Assembly: GCA_022410635.1 (NCBI GenBank)
Contig: JAJVDF010000017.1
Coordinates: 3,712,601 to 3,776,600, forward strand
Direction: 5' to 3'
Length of the DNA stretch: 64,000 bases
Source: Tretioscincus oriximinensis
Lineage: Eukaryota; Chordata; Lepidosauria; Squamata; Gymnophthalmidae
Part shown: piece by piece, positions 12,490 to 23,964 of the stretch
How the letters are laid out: each line of letters begins with the position of its first letter
How positions within the stretch are numbered: position 1 is the first letter of the stretch
Notes under the pieces: generated by a model
Seen by the model: the letters and a program-made list of their open reading frames with translations, nothing else
The model's database searches: none
What the model was told of the DNA's origin: nothing
Program-made: the position numbers and the translations under genes

Positions 12490-12530
12490 CCACACTGAGC
12501 CTATGGCAGGCCATAGGCTAGACTGACACG
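12490..12530. repeat. Palindrome related to the 10.7-11.1 kb repeats
   Basis: Perfect arms GCCTATGGC (12499-12507) and GCCATAGGC (12510-12518) separated by AG, within a looser inverted repeat CACACTGAG/GACTGACACG. Confidence 0.65.
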
Positions 12531-12559
12531 TGGGTGGGCAAGTTCTGTCGCGATATACA

Positions 12560-13690
12560 ACCCAGAATAAGGNACAGTGACACCCACAAACACGATGATG
12601 CAGTATGGAATAATCGTCGAGAAAACGCCACTTCGTCCCCAATGTTGCAATAATATCAAGACAGGAACACAAACTTCGTCTTTCGAACTGACCTCCATCA
12701 CAGGATTTCAAAATCCTTGGAAACCTGCTGGACNCCGAAATCTACGTCTCGGTTGGTGGAGTTGGGAAGTAGACAGAGAGCCCCGTCACACCCTCGAGGC
12801 AGCAGCTGGGCAACAGAAAAGCAGAGGAAAACTCTTGCTCTGGCGCTGCTGTGGCTGTTGGTACCACTAGAACTGCTGGAACTCAACCCCTTGCTGCCAG
12901 AAGGATCTCACACACCCCATCCTCAGGATTTAGAGCCAGCAATCAGTCTGTTTACTTCTCAAGTCATTTCCTGGGCAAACACCAAGATTGCTGTAGTTTT
13001 GCATCATCAGTTTTGAATCCCCGATGTAGATAGAAACAGGTTTTGGATCTCACTACACCGGGATAAAGGGACATGGGATAAGGTGAGTATATTTTAGTCC
13101 AATGCAAAATTAAAACTATAAAATAAAATTAAAAATGTTTTTTATAATCTGCTTCCTTCTCCCCCAGTCAGAGATTTAGCTACCATAAGGCAAGTGGAGG
13201 CAGTGCCCCACCCCACCCCCCAGGTGGCTAAGAGTCTAAAACATGGAAAATCCTCAGTTCCCAATGTTACGGGAGTTCATTTGGTCTTTACAGTTACGAA
13301 TAAAAGAGCCTAATTGCCTTGTTAAGAGCTTGGGGAAAGAGAAAAGACAGTAAATTGGAGTGGGGCCTCAAAGGAATTTGGTTTGCACAGGTGATCTTTC
13401 CTGTAACTCCAGCAACCAACTAGAAACCAGCTCAGTTTTCATACTTTCAAGTCCAAGCTTTTTCCATTATGAACAGTAGCACGCCAACTATGTTCTCCTC
13501 ATAGTAATCTACGTCCATGGGAAGACTTTCATCCAAATAAAACTGAGGAACCAGATGATGAAGTTCAGGCTGATCTGTCTCACTTCTTCCCATTGTTCAT
13601 ACTGCACATAAAGAAGGCACCAAACAATTTTTTCTGAAATGGTGCCACTTTACATGACATCAGCACATCAGCATCTCTTCAAAGTACATT
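12560..13690. other. Intergenic, nothing recognised
   Basis: Moderate GC at first, then AT-rich. No coding signature. Confidence 0.45.
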
Positions 13691-13699
13691 TCTCTACAA

Positions 13700-14010
13700 C
13701 AGGGATGAGGCACCTTTTTTCTGCCAGGGACCATTTGGATATTTGTTAAATCACTCAAGGTTCATCCTGCCCCACCTCTGTCCTACCCAGACCAGGCCCC
13801 ATCCACCCAGCCCATGCTCCCTCCCTCTGCCCAGGGCCCCTCCCCCACCCAAGCCCACAAAATCACATGCTTTTCAATGTCTCTCAGCCCCTCATCTACT
13901 TCTTTCTCTTTTCATATTTCATATCATTTNCCACAAGGAGCATGCCAGGTGTTGGACCAAATGGTTCCATGGGCCAGATTCAGCCACCGGGCCTTAGGAT
14001 CCCAACCCTG
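13700..14010. mobile_element. Non-autonomous hAT-type element with 8-bp target duplication
   Basis: Ends CAGGGATGAGGCACC and the inverted GGATCCCAACCCTG, a CAGGG-type hAT terminus; GGGCCAGATTCAGCCACCGG near the right end is typical of this group. Flanked by CTCTACAA (13692-13699) and CTTTACAA (14011-14018), 7 of 8 bases identical. Length 311 bases, no transposase. Confidence 0.75.
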
Positions 14011-14018
14011 CTTTACAA

Positions 14019-15779
14019 GGAATTCTTTTCAGCTATCCCAACTATCCACTCCACGTTCTTTTTCTGATAGCACAACTAAGAGTTCAACAGGAGCTCAATG
14101 TTCAGTTACTTTCACTGTTGCTCCACTGTAATAACACTCATGGCTACTAGAGACATTTAAAGGAAGGTTAATATCTTTTCTCCAACCACCATCATCCCTC
14201 CTGTGAAAGTAGACTGGACAGCCTTTTTCATTCTTCTTCACCATCACCACTTTTGTTACTCCAAAAAGGGACCTTCCCAAATAGCAGCAGCAGCGAAGAA
14301 CAACCCACCAAGCTTCCAAAGTAGCAAAACAAGATGGGTTTTGCAGCGTTCATGTTAAAAAGAGGAACATTCATCAAATACAGGTTATAATAGTTTTCCA
14401 TACCCATTGAAACAGCAAAACTCCCATATTTTTTTAATAGTCTCTATACAATATCAGCCATAGTAGTTTGAGAGCCCCATGCAGACTCACTCCCAGACTT
14501 CACACTGCACTTACCATGATGGCCAGAATTCTTTTTCTCACCCTTAACATCTGTACCCCAGGTGCTAATATATGCACTGCCCCATAACTGCAATAGCTGA
14601 AGGACAACTGAAAAGGCCTCTTATTTCCTCTGTCTATATCCATGCCATAGCTATCTAAATGTGAACTTCAAACCAGAATAGCTGGATAATAGAGAAACTG
14701 AAAGCTACACCTTACTGACTTGCTGGGTTTGTTCCAAAATATATAATATAGACTGTGAATTCTCTACTGACAGGTAGCAACAATAGTATCTTCCTGTAAG
14801 CAAATCTGTCTTGGCTGTCTTGCAACTTTGGTAATCACAAGCAACCGGGAAAAACCTGCTCTGTAGAAGCAAAGTTACAGAAGGAAAATGTATTAATGAA
14901 TGGAGTTTGGTCAGACTTAAGCTGCATTAATTTTAATGCAATCCGGGTGGCTGTAAAAAGTTAATAAAATATAGCTAGCACCTCTTTAACTTGGCCTTTG
15001 GTTAAATGTTGCTTTTTTTTCTGACTTTTATATAAAGTTTTTAATGTCAATTTTGTATTGTTGGTCTACTGCTATACACATGCCATTCCAGCTGTGAGTC
15101 TAAAATGGCATCTGGATTGCAGTTGTCTTAAAATTAAAGTAACTTTAAAGAACATTACTAATTAAACAAGTGAGTGTATGAATGCTTTACTTACAATATA
15201 TTCTAATATAAAATACTCCGTGATGCATGAATCCAGAAGGAAAAAAAGAAAGAAAATGAAAGAGGAAGCTGTTTCTTCAGCCAAAGGATAAGGAGAGGCA
15301 CATCTTCGAAGGTCTTCTGACTTTATACAGAAATGATGCCTGAAGTACTCCAGAGGGGGAGACAATTCCATTTAAATACAGCTGCTTCTAAACTGACAAA
15401 AAATCATGTCTCACACAGATGTTTTTTCAATGAAATTTTAACACACTGAATTAAAAAAAAATGCAAAATGGATACAACACTAATTGCTGAACCATGCATA
15501 CTTGGTCATATGCATTTAGAAAAATCTGAACCGTATTATATTAGGCCCTGATCACTCACTTACTTTTAAAGAATTGGATTAAATGAGAAAAACATGTTTT
15601 TCTAATTTTCAGCCCAATTTTTGTGAACAGAAGATGATTTTAAAACACATTTCTTTTGAGATATTGACATGAATAACTGCTTTTCAAATTACAATAAAGC
15701 AGAAGTAGCATTTTTTTTTTACTTTAGCAGCACATGATCCATTTGTGTTAAAAGGTTCAGCCTCTTCTACCATCAACAG
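14019..15779. other. Intergenic, nothing recognised
   Basis: AT-rich, no gene or repeat family identified. Confidence 0.45.
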
Positions 15780-16850
15780 ATTTTTATCTTTTTATTACTA
15801 TTATTAATTTCACAAAATAAAATAACAAATGAGCACAAACATCCATGAGACATACAACACCACTATTCTACAATGCACACAACAATTTGACAAATATACG
15901 AGCACATCCCCTTGCTCCCTTGCTTCCTTCCCCCCCTTGGATACATTAGGTTGTACAATGATATTGGCCATACTCGACCCACTTATGTCATATTCCTCTG
16001 TTTGAAAAGCAACAAGACAAACTGTATTATCAAAACATTATTTGTGGTAAATAAGGCATACATAATGATTTTTGACCAATTTACAGCCCACGGATCTCTG
16101 ATATGGATGCCCATCCTCTGCATTATTTTTTCTTGTAAGTAATCTAATTGAAGAAGGTCAGTCATATATTTGACCCATAGATCTTCTGCCATTTATTTTT
16201 ATCTCTCCACCCTCTAGCTAACACAATATTTCCCTCTCTAATACTTTGTGTAATTATATATATCCCTATTATTTATATTCAAATAATCAAGAAAATTACA
16301 CAATAAAATCTCTATACTGATAGAGATTCGTACTTGAGTAATATCATGTACAAATGTTAGTATCCTTTGCCAAAAATTCCTTACCTCAGGACAACCGGGC
16401 CACATGTGTGTATAATACCTCTCTGCCGGCATCCACGCCAACAAACCCCCTGTACGTTGGCTTGGATGCCAGCAGAGAGGTATTATGCCCACATGTAGCA
16501 TGGTTGTTCCGAGGTAAGGTATATGAATCATGTGTGAAAGCTGGACAGGGGTTCCATAGCACATAGATATGAGATTTATTTATAATTCTTTTAATCTGTT
16601 ATTTTTAATTAATTGAATGTTGGCCATACATTTTGGAGATGTTGTATATCTTGTTCCTGCTGCGCTGTAATCAGGATTTGGTTTCTGCATCTAGTTTTAA
16701 TAAGAATTTTATAAATTTCTCCAACTAGTCTATTGCCACCTTTTTGTCTCTTAATCACAATTTTTTCAAAGTCTTCTATTGGCACCAACAGATTTTTATC
16801 AATCTGTTCTGCAATGAAGCCAAGTGTACATTAAGCCATTTGGGGTATTT
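15780..16850 (-). mobile_element. Degenerate L1 LINE, ORF2 C-terminal part and 3' end
   Basis: On the minus strand, broken frames give FEKIVIKRQKGGNRLVGEIY, YGTPVQLSHM and RYYTHMWPGCPEVRNFWQRI, the L1 ORF2 C-terminal region in the right order, followed by an AT-rich 3'UTR toward 15780. The zinc-knuckle-like segment that should precede THMWPGCP is replaced by an inverted duplication (16379-16519). Confidence 0.75.
16379..16519. repeat. 64-base inverted duplication inside the L1 copy
   Basis: Arms 16379-16442 and 16456-16519 with a 13-base spacer. I count about 9 mismatches in 64. Both arms encode the same L1 segment (MPAERYY.HM..GC.EVR) on opposite strands. Confidence 0.85.
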
Positions 16851-16910
16851 GTATCCTATGATTATTATATTATTGCAATGGAGGCATGAAAACCCAGACT
16901 GAATAACATA

Positions 16911-17170
16911 CAGTGGTACCTCGGTTCTCGAACAGAATTCGTTCCGGGAGGACGGTCGAGAACCAAATTGTTCGAGAACCGAAGCTAGGCGCGCCGGGCC
17001 GAAAAAACGCACACTGATGACGCAAGCAAGGCGCGCCTGGCCGAAAGAACGCCGAAGGAAGTTCGAGTTCCAAATAGGTGTTCGGATTCCAGGACAAAAG
17101 TTTCTGGAATCGCCTGGTCGAACACCGATTTGGTCGATATTCAAGGCGTTCGAGAACCGAGGTACCACTG
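16911..17170. mobile_element. Tigger-like (TcMar) MITE, apparently complete
   Basis: 260 bases with perfect 23-base terminal inverted repeats starting CAGTGGTACCTCGGTTCTCG, flanked by TA at 16909-16910 and 17171-17172, the target duplication of Tc1/mariner-class elements. The interior repeats GTTCGAGAACCGA and holds two copies of GGCGCGCC-containing blocks near 16988 and 17029. No transposase. Confidence 0.85.
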
Positions 17171-17582
17171 TATAGCCTGTCTTGGCATGTTAAATGAAGG
17201 ACTGGAACATTTGCAAAGTGAATTTACCACAGGTTTCGTGCTAGAGTGGAATGAAAAGCTACAAAACAAATGTATCACAGATTTCTTGCTGCATTTTTGC
17301 AAAGACAAGAAATATGAGTCAATATATAAAGTTTCATACTGAAGCACAAACACTGAAGAAGAAAAGCTTGATTCTCACTTGGCCTTTTTGGGCTAGCACA
17401 GGCCATGGCAGGGCCAAGCAAAAATAAGGCCAAGTAGGATCACACCAAAAGATGAAAGAAGGACTTACGCGTAAGAAAAGGAAATGAGGGTGTCTCACTT
17501 TCAACATAGCTGCTGAAGGGCAAGCAACGATGATATCTTAATACTGAAAACCTCTTGTCTGACATTATGAATGTTACATATT

Positions 17583-17830
17583 GGCATGGATAGCTCAGTT
17601 GCTAAGGAATCTGTCTCTCAGCTGGGGGATCGGGTTTCAAAGTCTTGTGTGGGACGTGGGGAGGGGTGAGCACCTTCCACTAGCCTGTAGCTCTAGGCAA
17701 CCCAGCTGTGAATTGCAAGAAATTGCAACTGTGTGCAAGTAGATACATGGGAGCCTTCGGGCAAAAATACCCTTGTAAGCTGCTTTGAATCCCTTTGAAA
17801 GGTGAGAAAAGCGGGATATAAGAACCCAGT
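17583..17830 (+). mobile_element. tRNA-derived SINE, family A
   Basis: Head ATAGCTCAGTTGCTAAGGAA and GGGGGATCGGGTTTCAA resemble the A and B boxes of a tRNA gene. Body and tail run through GTAAGCTGCTTTGAATCCCT and GCGGGATATAAGAACCCAG, leading into a TTC-repeat tail. Other copies: 28800-29080 (plus), 44095-44410 (minus), and a fragment at 46440-46510. Confidence 0.8.
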
Positions 17831-17907
17831 TCTTCTTCTTCTTCTTCTTCTTCTTCTTCGTCTTCTTCTTCATCTTCTTCGTCATCTTCTTCTTCTTCTT
17901 CATATTG
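17831..17907 (+). repeat. TTC microsatellite at SINE tail
   Basis: Imperfect (TTC)n, interrupted by CGTC and CATC units, growing from the SINE 3' end. Confidence 0.9.
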
Positions 17908-17999
17908 CTTTATTCTATTGTGCAGTAAAAAAGGCCAAGATTAAACTAAAAAGTTTGGAGGGAATTGTATTACATACATATCAACAGATTTCGTGATTT

Positions 18000-19535
18000 A
18001 AAAATTACATTAATAACAACATTTAATATAATTAAGGGGGGAGGTTAAAAGTAGTATTCAGACCGCTCAGGTCCATGTGTGAACTTTGACAGCTTGATTG
18101 ACAGCTGAGGCTTGCTGATCATCAAATTAAGTCCTAAACTATATTTTTCCCTCCCAGAAGGTTCCCCATATTCTGTTCACACCACCCTTTGGCAAAGAGG
18201 TGGTGTGGCAGAAGGACAGAGCAGTGGAAAAAAGGATGCTGGAAAACATTTTATTTTTCAGCTGCCTTTCTCCATGTCCCCATTTCCTGAAGTGATTGTT
18301 TAGCCTTTACAAACAGAATAACAGCAGGAAATCTAAAAACAAAACAGGCTTCAGAGAGGGAAGGCCAAAATATAATAAGGACTCAGATTCTGTACTCAGC
18401 TACAGCAAATGAAAAAAAATTAGTTCTGGTGAAGGAATAGCAACTTAACAAAAACTTTATAAAATAATAAAGCACAAATTGAAATAGTTGTTGTTCCAAC
18501 ATTTTTGGTTTTTTAAAAGAAATTTCAAAACATACTTACCCATATAATTATACAAAATTCTTCAAACACTACATCATTTAGCCAATTGGGACTGTATTCA
18601 CAAAGCAGTTATTTATTCTGGAATGTCCCAATAATCCAGTTAATTGGTGTTGAGGTTTTAATACATCTCGTTCTTATCTTTGATGCTCTGTCAGCATCTG
18701 ACAAATGATATTATCTATACATATGGCACATTGTCCTGTCAGCCATTTTGTTTGCTATTTGTCAAGAGGAAGTCCAGTAGTCCCTCCTCTCAAATACAAT
18801 TGGATAGTTCACTGTCAATTCCTTTGACTCCCACCCTTGCAGTTTCTCGTCAAAACTATCCACACAACAAAACCTTCCCACAATAGCCCTGTATGCTGAT
18901 TCGACAGTAGGTTTTTCCAGAAAGTCAATAATTGATTTTAAAATTCACAGTCTGCTGGTTTATATAACAACCTGGTGAGGCAAATGCAACAAAAATTCAG
19001 CTTCCAAGTGGATTATCAACCTGTCTAGACACAGCCTGGAAACAGAATTTAAATCCTTAAGCACATGATTACATCTTCAGTTTAAGCTTTATTCAGTTCA
19101 TTTTCAGGCTAAATAGAATTTAGTTCAGAAAAAAATGGGGGAAACAAATTAAGCTCATTCTTAAGGACTGAAGATGTATTGAAAATGATTTAAAAGTAAA
19201 GGAGTAATCAGAGTTGTAATGTCTGATTCTTTAGGCATGTCCCAATATGCTTTTTAACCAGTTTTCAAGTCAAATTCCCAACTCAGTAGGATCACATTGA
19301 AAATGCCATTCTAGACTTTCCCAGGGCTTTTCTTTGCAAATTTGACTAAAAGTAAACTAAATTATATCAGATTATATCAGGTCTGAGACAATCCCTAACT
19401 GGACTGACTAGATTTTCTGCAGCCCAAACTGGGACAATTAATATTCATGCTAATTTGCATATTCATGAAAATTCAAATCACCCACCAACATGCATACCAC
19501 TCTGAAATCCCCGCCCAAGTAATCTGTGAAGCATG
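18000..19535. other. Intergenic, nothing recognised
   Basis: AT-rich, no gene or repeat family identified. Confidence 0.45.
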
Positions 19536-19539
19536 AAAG

Positions 19540-19835
19540 AATTTTTAAAGTGTGTGAGAATTTTTGAAGTGTGCAAGCATTTTTTGAAGTTGCGAGAGGT
19601 ACTGAAGGGAGGGTGCCTTCAGGAGGTGGCCCCAGTTACCAGAGCCCCCTAGTGGTGGTGCAGTGAACTATTTAAAAAAAGAATACAAAATATTTTTTTT
19701 AAATGTGCAAGAATTTTTTGAAGTGGGCAGGAAATCTGCATTTTAATTTTTTTTTATTGAGTGGAGGGTGCCTTCAAGAGCTGGCCCTGGTTGGTAGAGC
19801 CCCCTAGTGGTGGTACAGTGATTTTTTAAAAAATA
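19540..19835. repeat. Two-copy tandem repeat of about 155 bases
   Basis: GAGGGTGCCTTCAGGAGGTG..GAGCCCCCTAGTGGTGGTGC (about 19609-19668) recurs as GAGGGTGCCTTCAAGAGCTG..GAGCCCCCTAGTGGTGGTAC (about 19765-19821), each preceded by AATTTTTGAAGTG-type sequence. Confidence 0.75.
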
Positions 19836-20224
19836 TCAATTTTTTTAAAATTTTCCTCAGCAAAAAATGGGGAAATTGCACTTCCCTGGGAGGGTGGGGT
19901 ACACACCCCAAAACCGGGTTTTTCCTCCCCAAAAGGGGTAATCTGGTGAGCCTATTCCTAATCCAGTTTTTTTTTTTCAAATGTGGTAATAGAAACTCCA
20001 GGTCCAATTCACTGAGAAGTATGTGATATTTAAGTTAATTCTCTGAACTAAGGGATTCCACACACATTTGATTACTAAAAATTTAATCTTCTATATTTAA
20101 TAATTTATATCACATTAAGCTCCCAGAATGCGTAATGACAATAAAAAGAAAATATATAGAATACCAAAAACATAAAATATGTAACAGGAGAACAATTGAA
20201 AGAAAACTAAATATCAGAGGCCTG

Positions 20225-20720
20225 GGTATCGAGGTACATTTTAATCAGGCATTGAAAATCATATAATATGTGTACCTAGTAAATCTCCAGACGGAAACTG
20301 TTCCAGAATCTGGTAGCTACCACAGAGTGGCAAAACTGCAAGAAGGTCATCTTGAGATCTCAGTGGTCAGGCAGGTCTGTATGGGAAAGGCACTCCTTCA
20401 GCTAACTAAATCCCAAGCCATTTAGCGCTTTATATTTTAACATCTACACTTTAAATTTGGTTCCATAGAGAATTGGCAGTGCAGATCTTTCAAGGCTGAT
20501 TTAAGTCTTTTGACAGTCTTCAAGGATAGCCCACATAGAATCCATTGCAGCAGTTTAACCCAAAAGTTTCCTGAGCATGGCTCACCATGGCAAGTTAACC
20601 CTATCCAAGAAAGTCTGAAGTTGATGAATAGTAGGAGATGAAAGTAGGCACTCCTGGCTACCACTGCCACATGGCTCAATAAGGAATCTAGGAGCATGAC
20701 CAGATTGTATATCTATTCTT
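20225..20720 (-). mobile_element. Degenerate L2/CR1-like LINE fragment
   Basis: Minus-strand reading gives LLLDSLLSHVAVVARSAYFH and GLSLKTVKRLKSALKDL, decayed versions of the C-terminal RT region (DSSLS..AQVAAVARSAF..L; GLPLKTVRRLQ). Downstream frames resemble the LNGLG and FWNSLPLEI motifs of the same region. Confidence 0.6.
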
Positions 20721-21379
20721 CCTGGGTCAAAATAACCCCACCCAGAATCAAGTCTCTTTTAACATTCTAAACAGGGGATTCATGACACTTAATCATCATG
20801 TCTAAATTGATTTGTCTATATTCAGTTCATTACAGTTTCTATGAAGCAAACAAGTACATCTATTTAGAAAGAATGGCAAGTGGGTATATATTGGCTGCCA
20901 GTGGTACCTCAGGAATCTGTAAGCGATAGATCCCAACTTCAATAAGTTTTTCAGTCATATATATATTTCCATCACCTGATTCAGCAATAAAAGCTCATCT
21001 CCTTTAAAGTGCTGGAATTTTTTTCTAATAAAACTGCTTAATTTGAAATGTTTATAGGACATCATTACTAACAATCTTTTCAGTCAGCGGGTTTTCTTAA
21101 TCACAGACCACAGCAATTTGATACCACAAGGACCTGTCCCAACCAACTGAAAAAATGGGACTTTAAATGGACTCAGTCAATCCTGGTCTCACTGGTTTTT
21201 TTGTTTAAACTAGCCTCACAGGGACTTAAAAAGGAGGGAATGGGGAGGATTGGAAACTCCCCCTGCCCAATAGTCAGAAGAGTGGGTGTGTTTAAAAATA
21301 AACTGAGAGAGATTGAACTTTTTAATTGCTTCATTCAACTTCTGTTGGTTTCCCTTTACACTTGTTAACATAATCTTAG

Positions 21380-21485
21380 TAGTAAATTTCCGAGAAATAG
21401 TCATGTNACTCTCGTTTAGAAAGTCCAACAAGAGGGCTGGTAGCACTTGGAGACTAGCAGGAGAAAGGTAGATGGCATGCCCCCT
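21380..21485 (+). repeat. Fold-back family, single arm
   Basis: GGCTGGTAGCACTTGGAGAC and GCAGGAGAAAGGTAGATGGC match one arm of the 22421-22714 element. Confidence 0.6.
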
Positions 21486-21874
21486 TGCTATATTCTCCTT
21501 AGACAAGGTTCTAAGACACCCTGGGAGGAAGTCTATCTGGACTCATGTCACTATGCCTTCTCCGCTGCTCAAGTCACTGAAACTGCCTTCTTATCTAATT
21601 TTAAAACTTCAATCCCAAAGAATTAGCTTAATATATTTTTTTAAATTACACAAGAAGTTCAGGGCCTTGGTCACTCTTACCTTTCTCAGAAGAGACATAG
21701 GATGAAAACCATCCTGTTCATTCTCCTTGATAGTTCAGTGGCCTTTGATACCATTTTATAGCAAACAGAACTCTAAAAATGAAAGTTAAATTATAAAGCA
21801 GATGTATTTTAGTTATGTAAATATTCATGCTAAATGAAGTCTAAATTGAGTTCTATATTTTTACTTAAGGCCCA

Positions 21875-21956
21875 AATCATACATGTATTTTTAATTCAAC
21901 ATCAGTCCTGGTGAAAAAAACAGGACTGATGTTGAATTAAAAATACATGTATGATT
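21875..21956. repeat. Perfect 36-base hairpin
   Basis: Left arm 21875-21910 begins AATCATACATGTATTT and ends ATCAGTCCTG; right arm 21921-21956 is its exact reverse complement. The loop is 10 bases (GTGAAAAAAA). Confidence 0.95.
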
Positions 21957-22319
21957 AGTTTAGTTCAGTTCTTCATATTGAGTGGCCCTCTAGTGGCATG
22001 TTGATTAAAAGTCATACGATTGAAAGGGTGAATAAAATTCAGAAGTTTTCATTAAGCTCATTCTTCGGAATGGAAAATGAAGAGAAGGAAGTGTAAAATT
22101 AAAGGTCTGACCAGGGCCTAACTGTAGCTACTTGCACCATTTGAAGCTACGTAAATCAGGGTGTGTTTGAAGAGTACAAAGTAGAACACAATACAGCCCA
22201 AGGCAACAAAAAATTGCTCAAGAACAAATTAAGTGTGTCATCAAGAAGCATGAAGTACAGTGCATTTAGTTAGAGAAAAGCAACCATCATAAATGTTGTC
22301 TGTTCCTTTCAAGGTAATG

Positions 22320-22418
22320 GAAGAATAATATACAGTCTATTGCTTTGTACCATGAGGTGTCTGGAATATTACAAACAGTTTTGGTTGCCACATCTCAAAA
22401 ATAACATAATGGAATTAC
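22320..22418 (+). mobile_element. CR1-type LINE fragment
   Basis: CTGGAATATTACAAACAGTT and TGGTTGCCACATCTCAAAAA match the CR1 region encoding LEYCEQFWSPHLKK. Cut off at the fold-back insertion at 22421. Confidence 0.55.
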
Positions 22419-22420
22419 TT

Positions 22421-22714
22421 TTCAAAGAAATAGCCATGTTAGTCTTTGTTCAGACAATCTAGCAAAGTGGGGCTTGTAGCACTTTGGAGACTAACAAGAA
22501 GAAGATAAGTGGTATGAGCTTCATAGAAAAGTGTACTTCTTCAGATGCAGACGAGTCTTCAGGATTTTTCAGATGCAGACGAGTCTACTTCAGCATCTGA
22601 AAAAGTAGACTTGCCTACAGAAGCTCACGCTGCCTACCTTTTCCTTGTTAATCTCCAAAGCGCTACAAGTACCTGCTGAACTTTTTGAACAAAGACTAAT
22701 CCGACCATTTCTTT
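22421..22714. mobile_element. Fold-back element, full copy
   Basis: Arms of about 120 bases: TTCAAAGAAATAGCCATGTT..GTAGCACTTTGGAGACTAAC..CTTCTTCAGATGC at the left is mirrored by GCATCTGAAAAAGTAGACTT..GTTAATCTCCAAAGCGCTAC..CCGACCATTTCTTT at the right. The centre holds a short tandem copy of CAGATGCAGACGAGTCT. Probably a non-autonomous DNA transposon. Confidence 0.75.
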
Positions 22715-23960
22715 AAAATCTACTTCCTTTTAATATGATCTTTTGAACAGCCAAGCCCCCTGAAATGCAGGTGGAAATATCTTACAGTTTCTTACAGTTT
22801 GTTCCTTTAGTTTTGTTTACTTGTTTTAGTCCAGAATACCTGGTATAAATGTACATTTAAAGAAAGTCTCCAGGCTTTTCCTATCTTAGATTGCCAAATG
22901 GCAGCTGCTTAATAAAATGGTCACTATCCCTTTCCACCTGTTGGTATTTCTTTGGGTGAGAAGTTTTTCCCTAATAAAGAGAACAGGATGATCTTGGAAT
23001 AATTATGAGCTATTTGTTTAGTATTGTATTTCCTACTCGGCATGAGCAGTAGAACTGTTTTTGTGGGACAGCCAACAACCACTTTTCTTCCAAAAAAAAC
23101 CCAACCGTTTTTAAAAGGCTAATTGAGGAGACTATTCTGTAAAAAATGGGTGTTCTATTCCAGCCTTTTCCTTGGCTTCTTAACGAAAATCAATTTCCTA
23201 AATTATTATTTTATTTAATATGTAAATATCACAGATCTCTGTCTTTGGTGTTGTATACATACAAGAATAACCTCAGTAGTACATTATATAGAATTCCAGA
23301 AAATCTAGAAATTTATTTTCTTAAAAAGGTCTAAGGACCATAGTTCTAGATATAAAGACTTGATAGGGTAGCTCAAAAGATTGCCTCAAATGTTGGAATT
23401 GCTTATCTCGGGAATATCTTCAGAGACATCTCTATGGGAGTTGTAACATGTGCTTTAGTCCTTAAAAACGCATAATCTTGTAATAAGTTATTTTACCTTA
23501 TTGAAACTATGAAGTTGCTATATCCATGGAGAGTAAAAATTAACACAACTACTTGTTTTAAAGCTTATTCAAGAACTGCAATAGTTGCAAACGTCATACA
23601 TTACAATTTAATGTCTAGTCTCTAACAACAATATAATACTGTATCACAACTGATTTTTTCATTCTGTTTATTCTGGATATACATGATAGGGATGAGAATT
23701 ATCCGATATGATAGATCCACTTGTTTATATATAAAAATATGCTACTTTATATGCCACAGTCATACATGTGCTGCTTAACAGAAAACTAGAAAAACAAATT
23801 TTGAACAACTTATTTTGCACTTATCTGTTCTGTTCAAATATATGAATAAGGATTCATATCAATAATGGATCTTATTTTTTCATCCTGAACACTCCCACTC
23901 TGGCTATATGGGAATATAGCAAAACCATCATGCTGATTCCATAAACAAAAGAATATGTGT
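22715..23960. other. Intergenic, nothing recognised
   Basis: AT-rich, no gene or family identified. Confidence 0.45.
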
Positions 23961-23964
23961 GCAC

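Noticed and set aside
17583..17640. Possible tRNA gene
   Set aside because: A- and B-box-like words are present but the rest follows the SINE family A body found at two other loci, so it is a SINE head.
17637..17903. Lysine-rich minus-strand frame
   Set aside because: Produced by the TTC microsatellite and SINE tail read backwards.
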